Below the pieces are notes generated by a model. The model saw only the letters and a program-made list of their open reading frames with translations. It did no database searches and had not been told where the DNA came from. 37,836 nt of DNA, taken from contig JAEWXC010000014.1 of the NCBI GenBank assembly GCA_023396115.1, positions 1 through 37,836 of the forward strand, written 5' to 3'. Positions within the stretch are counted from its first letter, which is position 1, and each line of letters begins with the position of its first letter. Positions 12,775 through 19,763 of this stretch are shown here, piece after piece. The DNA comes from Actinomycetes bacterium. GTDB lineage: Bacteria; Actinomycetota; Actinomycetes; Propionibacteriales; Nocardioidaceae. The position numbers and the translations under genes are program-made.

Positions 12775-14042
12775 CAGTTCTCCTCGTCCATCAGCAGCAC
12801 CTGCACCTGCTCGCCCGCGGTGAGTCCGGTGGTCTCCTCGGGGACCACGACCAGCGCGTTCGCCTCGGCCAGCGACCCCAGCAGGTGCGAGCCGTGACCA
12901 CCGACCGGGCGCACCACCGGGCCACCCTTGGACCGCTCGTAGCGGGCCCGCACGTACTGGCGGCGTCCGGCCGACGCGGTGATCGGAGCCTCCAGCCGGG
13001 CTCGCGTGGTGGGCCGGACCTCGGGCTCCAGACCCATCAACCGACGCAGCGCCGGCAGCACGAACATCTGGAACGAGACGTAGGCCGAGACCGGGTTGCC
13101 CGGCAGCGTGAAGATCGGGGTCGCGTCCTCACCGACGGTGCCGAAGCCCTGCGGCTGGCCCGGCTGCATCGCGACCCGGCCGAACCACATCGTGCCGAGA
13201 CCCGACAGGGCCTGCTTGACCACGTCGTAGTCACCCTCGCTGACCCCGCCGGAGGTGACCACCAGGTCGGCCCGGACCAGCTGGTCGCTCAGCGCGTCGG
13301 CGAAGGCCCGGGGTTCGTCGGGGACGATCCCGACCCGGTAGGCGATCGCACCGGCCGCCCGGGCTGCGGCGGCCAGCAGGTAGGAGTTTCCGTCGTGGAT
13401 CGAGTCGTGGGCCAGCGCGGTGCCGGGGTCGCGCAGCTCCGACCCGGTGGAGAGCACCACCACGCGGGGGCGGGGCCGGGTCCGCACCTGGGCCCGGCCG
13501 ACCGCGGCCATCAGGCCCAGGTGGCGCGGGCCCAGGACGGTGCCGTGCGGCACCACCACGTCACCAGACGCGACGTCCTCGCCGGCGCGCCGGATGTGCT
13601 GGCCGGGGGTGGGTGCCCGCTCGATGCGGACCTGCGCCACGCCGCGGTCGGTCCACTCGTAGGGCACCACCGCGTCGGCACCCTCGGGGACCGGCGCGCC
13701 GGTCATGATCTTCACTGCGCTGCCCGGCGACATCGCCACCAGGTGCGCCCGGCCGGCCCCGATCTCGCCCGCCACCGGCAGCTGGACCGGGGTGTCGCTG
13801 CTGGCGCCGGCGACGTCGTCGACCCGGACCGCGTAGCCGTCCATCGCGGAGTTGTCGAAGCCGGGCAACCCGACCTGCGCGACCACGTCCTCGGCCGCGG
13901 CCAGGCCCAGGGTCTCCATCAGGGGCTGGGGGAAGGAGGGCAGGGGCTCGATCGTGCCGAGCACCCGCTCCAGGTGCTGCTCCACGCTCGCCGGGGAGCT
14001 GCCGGGGGCGCCGTGCGGCCCCGGAACCGCTGCGTCCACCAC
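12774..14042 (-). CDS. glp: Gephyrin-like molybdotransferase Glp (MoeA family)
   Basis: The 422-aa MoeA-fold protein shows PGFDNSAMDGYAVRVDDVAG (about 60-79), IMTGAPVPEGADAVVPYE, VVVLSTGSEL, VTSGGVSEGDYDVVKQAL, FTLPGNPVSAYVSFQMFVLP, and a C-terminal domain IV. MoeA inserts molybdenum into adenylylated molybdopterin. The copy next to galU in actinobacteria corresponds to Glp, which in Corynebacterium acts in cell division by binding FtsZ and the membrane receptor GlpR; glpR is four genes downstream. GTG 14042 has AGGA 6 nt upstream and lies only 2 bp after the galU stop. Whether this protein keeps molybdotransferase activity cannot be told. Confidence 0.9.
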   Translation of the reverse strand: MVDAAVPGPHGAPGSSPASVEQHLERVLGTIEPLPSFPQPLMETLGLAAAEDVVAQVGLPGFDNSAMDGYAVRVDDVAGASSDTPVQLPVAGEIGAGRAHLVAMSPGSAVKIMTGAPVPEGADAVVPYEWTDRGVAQVRIERAPTPGQHIRRAGEDVASGDVVVPHGTVLGPRHLGLMAAVGRAQVRTRPRPRVVVLSTGSELRDPGTALAHDSIHDGNSYLLAAAARAAGAIAYRVGIVPDEPRAFADALSDQLVRADLVVTSGGVSEGDYDVVKQALSGLGTMWFGRVAMQPGQPQGFGTVGEDATPIFTLPGNPVSAYVSFQMFVLPALRRLMGLEPEVRPTTRARLEAPITASAGRRQYVRARYERSKGGPVVRPVGGHGSHLLGSLAEANALVVVPEETTGLTAGEQVQVLLMDEEN

Positions 14043-14044
14043 GA

Positions 14045-15442
14045 TCAGTCCTGCTCCCCGTCGGCCGGGGAGCCGAGCACCGTGCCGGCTCCGACCCGGT
14101 CGCCGCCGGCGACGCTGACCTCGGCGGCACCGTGCACCCGGACCCCGGCGTCGAAGGTGACGTCCCCGGTGACCTGGAACCGCTCGGCGTTCCGCAACGA
14201 CGGGGCGCCCTGGGCGAACCGCTTGTCGAACTCGCCGACGAGCTTGTAGTAGCGCTCGTCGAGCTCGACCAGCGGCACCGCGCCGGCCACCTGGTCGAGC
14301 ACGAAGTCGGCGCCCAGGTCGTAGACGTCGGAGCGGAGCACCAGCAGGTCGTTGGTGGTCTTCACCGGCACGAACCGGTCGCGGCCCACCTCGATGGTGC
14401 GGGCCCCGTCGAAGACCTCGATCGCCGCGCCCATCGCGGTCTCCACCTGCACCACCTCGGGGCTGGCGGAGTCGGAGGGGTCGACGGTCTTGACGTTGCG
14501 GATCAGCGGCAGTCCGAGGATCCCGTCGCGGGCATCCAGGACCTCGACCATCTGGTGCAGGTCGAACCACAGGTTGTTGGTGGAGGTGAACTGGTGCCGG
14601 CTCAGGTCACCCAGCGCCGCCTTGTCCTCGGGCAGGGTCTGGGCGGTCTCGCGCAGCACGATCCGGCCGTCGGACTTGCGGCGGGCGAAGTGGCCGCCCT
14701 TCTTGTCCGAGGCGGTGCGGCGCACGGCCTCGATCGCGAACGGGGCCCCCGAGGAGGCGAACCAGCCGGCCACCCGCGGGTCGGCGACCGCCCCGAGGTT
14801 GTCGGAGTTGGAGACGAAGACGTAGCGGTAGCCCTGGTCGATCATCTGCTGCAGCAGCCCGGTGCCGCGCAGCGCGGTGTACAGGTCGCCGTGGCCCGGC
14901 GGGCACCACTCCAGGGTGGGGTCCTTGGGCCACGTGACCGGGGTGAGGTCGCTGGTCAGGAGCTTGGGCTCCTTGTTCTGCAGGAACTCCAGCGGCAGGC
15001 CCTCGACGGCCAGGTCGGTGTAGCGCTCCAGCGCCTCCATCGAGTCCTCGGAGGTGCGGAACGAGTTCATCAGCAGCAGCGGCAGCCGGGCGCCGGTCTC
15101 ACGCCGCACGTGCAGCACCTGCCGGGCGATGATGTCGAGGAAGCTCAGGCCGCGGCGCACGCACAGCAGCGACTTGGCCCGGTCCATCCCCATCGAGGTG
15201 CCCAGGCCGCCGTTGAGCTTGATCACCACCGTGGCCTCGATCGCGGCCTGCGCCACGTCGTCGGGGACCTCGACGTCGGCCAACGACTCCATGTCCAGGG
15301 GGTCGATGGTGGACTCGGGAATCATCCCGGTCTCGCCGTGCTCGAGGAGTCGGTAGTAGTGGGCGAAGGTCTCGATCGCGACCTCGTCCACTCCCGCGTC
15401 CTGCATCTTGGTGCGTGCCAGTTCCAGGCCCTTGCTCGCCAT
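14045..15442 (-). CDS. galU: UTP-glucose-1-phosphate uridylyltransferase, eukaryotic UGP type
   Basis: The 465-aa protein belongs to the UDPGP family known mainly from eukaryotes, not the 300-aa bacterial GalU family. Evidence: KLNGGLGTSMGMDRAKSLL (nucleotide loop, about 75-93), LLLMNSFRTSEDS, WCPPGHGDLYTAL, YVFVSNSDNLGA, and a C-terminal beta-helix-like part (FQVTGDVTFDAGVRVHGAAE). It makes UDP-glucose for cell wall glycans, glycolipids and trehalose. ATG 15442 is probably leaderless from the -10 box at 15450-15455. It heads the galU-glp-moaC-mog-rimJ operon. Confidence 0.94.
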   Translation of the reverse strand: MASKGLELARTKMQDAGVDEVAIETFAHYYRLLEHGETGMIPESTIDPLDMESLADVEVPDDVAQAAIEATVVIKLNGGLGTSMGMDRAKSLLCVRRGLSFLDIIARQVLHVRRETGARLPLLLMNSFRTSEDSMEALERYTDLAVEGLPLEFLQNKEPKLLTSDLTPVTWPKDPTLEWCPPGHGDLYTALRGTGLLQQMIDQGYRYVFVSNSDNLGAVADPRVAGWFASSGAPFAIEAVRRTASDKKGGHFARRKSDGRIVLRETAQTLPEDKAALGDLSRHQFTSTNNLWFDLHQMVEVLDARDGILGLPLIRNVKTVDPSDSASPEVVQVETAMGAAIEVFDGARTIEVGRDRFVPVKTTNDLLVLRSDVYDLGADFVLDQVAGAVPLVELDERYYKLVGEFDKRFAQGAPSLRNAERFQVTGDVTFDAGVRVHGAAEVSVAGGDRVGAGTVLGSPADGEQD

Positions 15443-15449
15443 GCTCCCG

Positions 15450-15459
15450 ATCGTAGGCT
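15450..15459. promoter_or_regulatory. Overlapping divergent -10 boxes for galU and the folate cyclo-ligase
   Basis: In the 23-bp divergent gap, TACGAT (minus, 15455-15450) lies 7 nt before the galU ATG, and TAGGCT (plus, 15454-15459) lies 6 nt before the cyclo-ligase GTG. The two boxes share the bases TA at 15454-15455. Both transcripts would be leaderless, and RNA polymerase could serve only one side at a time. Confidence 0.6.
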
Positions 15460-15465
15460 GAGCCG

Positions 15466-16077
15466 GTGCCAGATTCCCACGAACCCCTCCCCGGGCCGGA
15501 CCCGGCCGGTGCCAAACGGGCGTTGCGACGCGACCTGCTCGCGGCCCGACGGACCCGTGGACCGGCTGCCCCGGGGGCCACGGCGGCGCTGACCGGACTG
15601 GTGCTGGACCTGCCCGAACTCGACGGCGTCAGCCGGGTGGCCCTCTACGTCCCCGCCCCCGACGAGCCGGACACCGGCCCCCTGGTGGCGGCGTTGCACG
15701 CCCGCGGGGTCGAGGTGCTGCTGCCGGTGCTGCTCGACGACGACGACCTGGACTGGGCGCCGTGGTCCGGCCCGGACCACCTGGTCACCGGCCGGCGCGG
15801 CACCCGGCACCCGGACACCCCGGCGCAGGGGGTGGGAGCGATCGGCGGGGTCGACGTCGCCTTCGTCCCGGGGCTGGCGGTGGGCCCGGACGGGATGCGG
15901 TTGGGTCGGGGCGGCGGCTCCTACGACCGGGCGCTGGAGCGGCTGCCGCGGACGGTGCCGGTGGTGGTGCTGCTGCACCCCGGCGAGACCGACCGCGCGG
16001 TTCCCGCCGAACCGCACGACCGGGCCGTGCACGTGGCGGTGACCGAGCAGTCCGTGCACCGCTGGGTCCGCGGCTGA
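15466..16077 (+). CDS. 5-formyltetrahydrofolate cyclo-ligase
   Basis: The 203-aa enzyme converts 5-formyl-THF to 5,10-methenyl-THF with ATP. The N-terminal basic motif KRALRRDLLAARR (about 18-30), VALYVPAPDEPDT (substrate strand), DVAFVPGLAVGPDGMRLGRG and GGSYDRAL (about 130-158, nucleotide and Mg site) are intact. GTG 15466 is the start, with TAGGCT 6 nt upstream. The product ends in HRWVRG, normal for the family. Divergent to galU, as in mycobacteria. Confidence 0.93.
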   Translation: MPDSHEPLPGPDPAGAKRALRRDLLAARRTRGPAAPGATAALTGLVLDLPELDGVSRVALYVPAPDEPDTGPLVAALHARGVEVLLPVLLDDDDLDWAPWSGPDHLVTGRRGTRHPDTPAQGVGAIGGVDVAFVPGLAVGPDGMRLGRGGGSYDRALERLPRTVPVVVLLHPGETDRAVPAEPHDRAVHVAVTEQSVHRWVRG

Positions 16078-16157
16078 GGACCACTCACCGGCGCCGCCGC
16101 CCGGGCGGGCTCCGGGTGGCGCTGGTCACGAACTTCGGGACTGGCGCCCCCGGCGGC

Positions 16158-16189
16158 TAGAATTGGCAGTCGACACCGTCGAGTGCCAG
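16158..16189 (+). promoter_or_regulatory. Promoter with CIRCE-like HrcA operator upstream of the zinc-ribbon gene
   Basis: A -10 box TAGAAT (16158-16163) is followed by TTGGCAGTC (16163-16171), nine bases, and GAGTGCCAG (16181-16189). The HrcA operator CIRCE is TTAGCACTC-N9-GAGTGCTAA, with TTGGCACTC...GAGTGCCAA forms in high-GC actinobacteria. Spacing is exact, and arms differ at about two positions each from the classic form. It overlaps the expected start of transcription. Confidence 0.65.
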
Positions 16190-16246
16190 CCGACCGGCTC
16201 GGCCGGGCGCCGCGGTGGCCAGCGGACCACGACCAGAGGAAGCCCC

Positions 16247-16555
16247 GTGCCCACCTACCAGTACGCCTGCACCGAGTGCGGCCACGCGTTCGAGCAGTTC
16301 CAGTCCTTCAGCGACGACGCCCTGACGGTGTGCCCCGAGTGCTCCGGCCGGCTGCGGAAGGTCTACAACGCCGTCGGCGTGGTCTTCAAGGGGTCCGGCT
16401 TCTACCGCACCGACTCGCGCGGCAAGTCCTCGTCCTCGGACGCCGGGACCTCCTCCTCGAGCACGTCGTCCTCCAGCACGTCGACCTCCACGTCCACGTC
16501 CTCGTCATCCAGCAGCTCGACGAGCTCCTCGACCAGCAGCGCCAGCGCCTCCTGA
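16247..16555 (+). CDS. ruc: FmdB-family zinc-ribbon protein, Ruc-like (redox-regulated chaperone candidate)
   Basis: The 102-aa protein opens with MPTYQYACTECGHAFEQFQS and has two CxxC pairs (C8/C11 and C29/C32), the FmdB zinc ribbon. Residues from about 58 on are a low-complexity tail of Ser and Thr with few other residues, certainly disordered. The mycobacterial neighbour of the cyclo-ligase gene, Rv0991c (Ruc), is an HrcA-controlled zinc-ribbon protein with a disordered tail that acts as an oxidation-activated chaperone; location, domain and the CIRCE-like site agree. GTG 16247 has AGAGGA 6 nt upstream. The Ser/Thr tail differs in composition from what I recall of Ruc, so identity of function is an inference. 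Confidence 0.82.
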   Translation: MPTYQYACTECGHAFEQFQSFSDDALTVCPECSGRLRKVYNAVGVVFKGSGFYRTDSRGKSSSSDAGTSSSSTSSSSTSTSTSTSSSSSSSTSSSTSSASAS

Positions 16556-16616
16556 TCCCGCCCGGGCCCGGCCCGGGCCTGTGGACGAGGCCCGACCCGG
16601 TCGGTCGCCGGCGTCC

Positions 16617-16622
16617 TAGCCT
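16617..16622 (+). promoter_or_regulatory. -10 box of the SAF-domain gene (leaderless)
   Basis: TAGCCT ends 6 nt before ATG 16629, and no ribosome binding site is present. Confidence 0.5.
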
Positions 16623-16628
16623 CGCGGG

Positions 16629-17255
16629 ATGGACCTGCTGCACCGCTCCCCCGCCCGCCGGCCGTGGCACCGGCCGGTCCACCGATTCCTGCTGACCCAC
16701 CGGCGTTGGCTGGCCGCGCTCTGCGCCGGCGTGGCCGTGCTGGCGGCACTCCGGGTGCTGGCACCCCCGGCCCCGGCCACCGTCGCCGTGCACGTGGCCG
16801 CCCACGACCTGCCTGCCGGGACGGTGCTGGAGGGCGACGACCTCACCCGGGTGCAGATGGCGGCCGACCAGGTCCCGGACGGCACCGCACCAGACCTGGA
16901 GGGCCGCACCCTGGCCGCCCCGGTGCGCCGCGGCGAGACCGTCACCGACGTCCGACTGCTCGGGCCGAGTGTGGTGGCCGGCTACCCGGGCCGGGTGGCG
17001 GTACCGGTGCGGGTCTCCGACCCGGACGCGCTGGCCCTGGTCCGGGTGGGCCACCCGGTCGACGTGGTGGCCGTCGACGAGGAGGGTCAGGGGCGGGTGG
17101 TGGCCCGCGCCGTCCCGGTCGTCTCGGTACCGCGCAGCGGCGGCGACGCCGACCGTCCCGGGCTCCCGGTGGTGCTCGCGCTCACGCCGGCCGACGTGGG
17201 ACCCGTCGTCGGCGCTTCCGCGCGGCAGTGGCTCTCACTGGCCGTTCCCGGATAG
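16629..17255 (+). CDS. SAF-domain (CpaB/RcpC-like) membrane-anchored protein
   Basis: The 208-aa protein has a short basic N-terminus, one transmembrane helix (WLAALCAGVAVLAALRVLAP, about 29-48), then an SAF domain (VAVHVAAHDLPAGTVLEGDD through LAAPVRRGETVTDVRLL, about 54-115), and a second beta-rich part with VPVRVSDPDALALVRVGHPV and VDVVAV. SAF domains occur in the Flp pilus assembly protein CpaB, where they act outside the membrane. No other pilus genes are present, so this is probably one of the stand-alone actinobacterial homologues between the zinc-ribbon gene and mscL. Confidence 0.82.
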   Translation: MDLLHRSPARRPWHRPVHRFLLTHRRWLAALCAGVAVLAALRVLAPPAPATVAVHVAAHDLPAGTVLEGDDLTRVQMAADQVPDGTAPDLEGRTLAAPVRRGETVTDVRLLGPSVVAGYPGRVAVPVRVSDPDALALVRVGHPVDVVAVDEEGQGRVVARAVPVVSVPRSGGDADRPGLPVVLALTPADVGPVVGASARQWLSLAVPG

Positions 17256-17321
17256 CGTGGTTGGCTGTCCGACTCACGACGACCTCCCACGGCGGGGTCC
17301 ACGGCAGACAGGAACCTGAAC

Positions 17322-17675
17322 ATGTCCGGTTTCAAGAACTTCATCCTCCGAGGCAATCTGGTCGACCTCGCGGTCGCCGTCATCATCGGTACCGCGTTCG
17401 GCGCGGTCGTCACCACCTTCACCAACTGGTTGACCGCGCAGATGCCCGAGAGCGTCGACGACGTCTTCTCCAACGAGCTCAACTCGTTCGGTGCGTTCCT
17501 CAACGCGGTGATCGCGTTCGTCATCCTGGCTGCGGTCGTCTACTTCTTCGTGGTCATGCCCTACACCAAGGCCAAGGAGAAGTTCTTCCCCAGCGAGCCC
17601 GAGGGCACCCCGGCCGACGTGGCCCTGCTGGAGGAGATCCGCGACCTGCTGAAGGCCCAGCGCCCGCAGGCCTGA
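17322..17675 (+). CDS. mscL: Large-conductance mechanosensitive channel MscL
   Basis: The 117-aa protein is a typical MscL: the amphipathic N-terminus GFKNFILRGNLVDLAVAVII runs into TM1 (about 14-38), then a short loop, TM2 (GAFLNAVIAFVILAAVVYFF, about 65-84), and a C-terminal helix (ADVALLEEIRDLLKAQ). It forms the pentameric emergency valve for osmotic downshock. ATG 17322 has AGGA about 9 nt upstream. A promoter -10 (TAGCGT) at 17253-17258 overlaps the end of the SAF gene. A terminator follows at 17688-17722. Confidence 0.97.
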   Translation: MSGFKNFILRGNLVDLAVAVIIGTAFGAVVTTFTNWLTAQMPESVDDVFSNELNSFGAFLNAVIAFVILAAVVYFFVVMPYTKAKEKFFPSEPEGTPADVALLEEIRDLLKAQRPQA

Positions 17676-17687
17676 TCCCGCCTCACC

Positions 17688-17722
17688 CACGAGCCCGTCC
17701 CCGTGCAGGGGGCGGGCTCGTG
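17688..17722. terminator. Hairpin terminator after mscL
   Basis: CACGAGCCCG (17688-17697) and CGGGCTCGTG (17713-17722) are perfect arms; inside, TCCCC pairs with GGGGG. Weak T-richness follows (TGTCGTCC). It separates mscL from the convergent gene at 17860. Confidence 0.65.
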
Positions 17723-17859
17723 TGTCGTCCGGGGGGGCTGCCACGTCGAACGTCGACGTGGCCGGGGCCGGAGCGGGGTCAGCGGCGCCGGTCAGGGAGC
17801 GCGATCCAGACAGTGCACCTCAGGTGCGGACCAGCCGGCGCGCCGTCGGGAGAGGCGTG

Positions 17860-18129
17860 TCAGGAGCCGTGGTGCGGTGGCACCTGGGCTCGCAGCCAGG
17901 CGTCGTTGGCCGACTCCCGGGGCCCGTCATTGCCGGGACCGCGCTCGTCGCTGGTGGTGGCGGGCAGCACGTCACCGAAGATCTCGGCCAGACGCCGCCG
18001 GCGCTTCCACTCGGGTTCTGCGTCCGCGGGGGCCGCGTCCGCAGCGTCCGCGTCCGCAGGGTCCCCGGCCACCGGGGCCTCGCTCCCCGACTCCTGGTCG
18101 GGGTGCTCGGCCGGGTCGGAGGAGGTCAC
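17860..18129 (-). CDS. Conserved hypothetical protein, 89 aa, coupled to the LCP gene
   Basis: GTG 18129 overlaps the stop of the LytR-CpsA-Psr gene as GTGA. The first half is acidic and Ala/Asp-rich (probably disordered). The second half has EPEWKRRRRLAEIFGDVLPA, TTSDERGP and the ending NDAWLRAQVPPHHGS, a short motif I have seen in small actinobacterial proteins at this position. No membrane segment. Function unknown; the translational overlap suggests it works with, or is dosed together with, the LCP protein. Confidence 0.72.
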   Translation of the reverse strand: MTSSDPAEHPDQESGSEAPVAGDPADADAADAAPADAEPEWKRRRRLAEIFGDVLPATTSDERGPGNDGPRESANDAWLRAQVPPHHGS

Positions 18130-19433
18130 GCGCACAGACCGTTCTTCGACGGGTCGTCGTACATGTTCGTGTACTGCGGCGTGCTCGGCTCCGTCGCGGT
18201 GCCCTCGGGACCGGTCGTGGTGGCGTCCGGGGTGCCGGTGCTCGACGGCTCGTCGGTCTTGTCCGTGTCACGTCCGCCGGCGCCCTTGGCCTTGATCGCG
18301 CCACCGAGCAGGCGGCGCGGGATCGGCCGGTCGTTGGCCACCGCCTTCCACACCACGGCGGCGTCGTCGGTCCAGTAGACCTTGCCCGGGTGCTCGGAGT
18401 CGGTGGGGAAGTAGGCGTTGGGGATGGTGATGAACTGGATGTCGTCCAGCCCGATGTCCTTGAACTGGAAGCCCAGCCCGCCCAGCTTGGTGAGGTCCTT
18501 CAGACCCGGGTCCACCTTGAGCGACTTGGTCGCGGCGTCGAGGAACTTGACCACCTTGAGCGGGTTGGTCAGCGTCCCGCGGGAGACCACGGTCTCGGCC
18601 AGGGAGGCGATGAACGCCTGCTGGCGCCGGGTGCGGGAGATGTCGGAGCCGTCGCCGACGCCGTAACGCACCCGCACGTAGTCCAGAGCCTGCTGGCCCT
18701 TGAGCAGGCGGTCGTCCCCGGCCTCGATGAAGATGCCGTGGCTGCGGTCCTCGATCGGCTCGGGGATGCACATCCGGACCCCGCCGACCGCGTCGACCAT
18801 GCCCTTGAAGCCGGAGAAGTCGACGACGACGTGGTGGTCCAGGCGGACCCCGGTGAGCTGTTCGAACTGCTGCATCGTGCAGCCCGACTGGCCGTAGGTG
18901 TAGGCCGCGTTCCAGCTGTCGGTGGCGGGCGGCACGTCCCCGGACTTGCAGTAGGGGCGGTCCACGATCGAGTCGCGCGGGATGGAGATCCCGTAGGCGC
19001 GCTTCCGGTCGGCGGACAGGTGGATCAGGATCGTGGTGTCGGAGCGGTCACCCAGGCCGGTGAGGCCGTCGATGTTGTTGTCGCCCTCGCGGGAGTCGAT
19101 GCCCATCACCAGGATGTTCAGCGGCTCCTGGGGGCCGGCGACCTCGATCTTATCGGGCCGGTTCTCCAGGCCCTTCTGACCGTCGTCGACCTCGATGTTG
19201 CCGTTGTAGTGGCGGTACAGGAAGACCATCGTCAGCGCGGTGACCATGCCCAGCACCACCACCGAGGTGAGCAGCACGTAGCCGATGGTGTGCTTGCGCC
19301 GCCCGCGGCCCTTGCGGCTGCCGCGGCGCGAGGTCGAGGTGTCGGCGTCGGTCCCCGGAGCCCCCGACGGGCTGCCCGGCTCGTCCGCGGGGTCGCCAGC
19401 GGCCGCCGGGGCGGGCGGGGGCGGCAGACTCAT
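18126..19433 (-). CDS. LytR-CpsA-Psr (LCP) family cell wall glycopolymer ligase
   Basis: The 435-aa protein has a Pro/Ala-rich cytoplasmic tail, a basic patch (KGRGRRKH), one transmembrane helix (about 50-73) and an extracellular LCP domain: LNILVMGIDSREGD, SDTTILIHLSADRKRAYGIS, IPRDSIVDRPYCKS, DHHVVVDFSGFKGMVDAVGG, and LDYVRVRYGVGDGSDISRTR. The D-x-R and R-D-S residues bind the pyrophosphate of the lipid-linked substrate. LCP enzymes attach teichoic acid or arabinogalactan to peptidoglycan. ATG 19433 is chosen since upstream residues are unlike protein. The C-terminal 70 residues are low-complexity. The last four bases overlap the 89-aa gene. Confidence 0.93.
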   Translation of the reverse strand: MSLPPPPAPAAAGDPADEPGSPSGAPGTDADTSTSRRGSRKGRGRRKHTIGYVLLTSVVVLGMVTALTMVFLYRHYNGNIEVDDGQKGLENRPDKIEVAGPQEPLNILVMGIDSREGDNNIDGLTGLGDRSDTTILIHLSADRKRAYGISIPRDSIVDRPYCKSGDVPPATDSWNAAYTYGQSGCTMQQFEQLTGVRLDHHVVVDFSGFKGMVDAVGGVRMCIPEPIEDRSHGIFIEAGDDRLLKGQQALDYVRVRYGVGDGSDISRTRRQQAFIASLAETVVSRGTLTNPLKVVKFLDAATKSLKVDPGLKDLTKLGGLGFQFKDIGLDDIQFITIPNAYFPTDSEHPGKVYWTDDAAVVWKAVANDRPIPRRLLGGAIKAKGAGGRDTDKTDEPSSTGTPDATTTGPEGTATEPSTPQYTNMYDDPSKNGLCA

Positions 19434-19595
19434 CGACGCGAACCTCAGGGCTGGGGGACGGCACGAACCTACCGGTCCGACCAAACGGGGGCGGGGGGAT
19501 TCTTGCACTCGGTGCGGTGTGTCGGTTAAACGCGCGCGGCCGCCGGCCGGGGCGTGGTCGGTGACGGGCCCGGCTGCCGGTAGGGTCGGCCGCAC

Positions 19596-19671
19596 GCCCC
19601 AGTAGCTCAGTGGATAGAGCAGCCGCCTCCTAAGCGAAAGGTCGCAAGTTCGACTCTTGCCTGGGGCACCA
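19596..19671 (+). tRNA. tRNA-Arg (anticodon CCT), CCA encoded
   Basis: The cloverleaf reads: acceptor GCCCCAG/CTGGGGC, D-arm GCTC-loop-GAGC, anticodon loop CTCCTAA with CCT at 19629-19631, T-arm GCAAG-TTCGACT-CTTGC, discriminator A and CCA at 19669-19671. Without the CCA it is 73 nt. The anticodon stem GCCGC/GCGAA has only three Watson-Crick pairs; pairs 28-42 (C-A) and 27-43 (G-A) are mismatched, which is unusual. CCT reads AGG codons. Confidence 0.93.
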
Positions 19672-19763
19672 CCGACTCGTCAGGTGTTGTCGCCCGCCGT
19701 GTGGGGCATGCTGGGGAGGTCCCGACACCGGGACTGCACTGCTCCCGCTCGGAAGGACCCCGC

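Noticed and set aside
14045..15442. Bacterial GalU
   Set aside because: Length (465 aa) and motifs are those of the eukaryotic-type UDPGP family; the gene symbol is kept only for the reaction.
19596..19671. tRNA-Arg as attachment site of an integrated element
   Set aside because: No integrase, no repeated tRNA 3' end and no composition change follow the tRNA.
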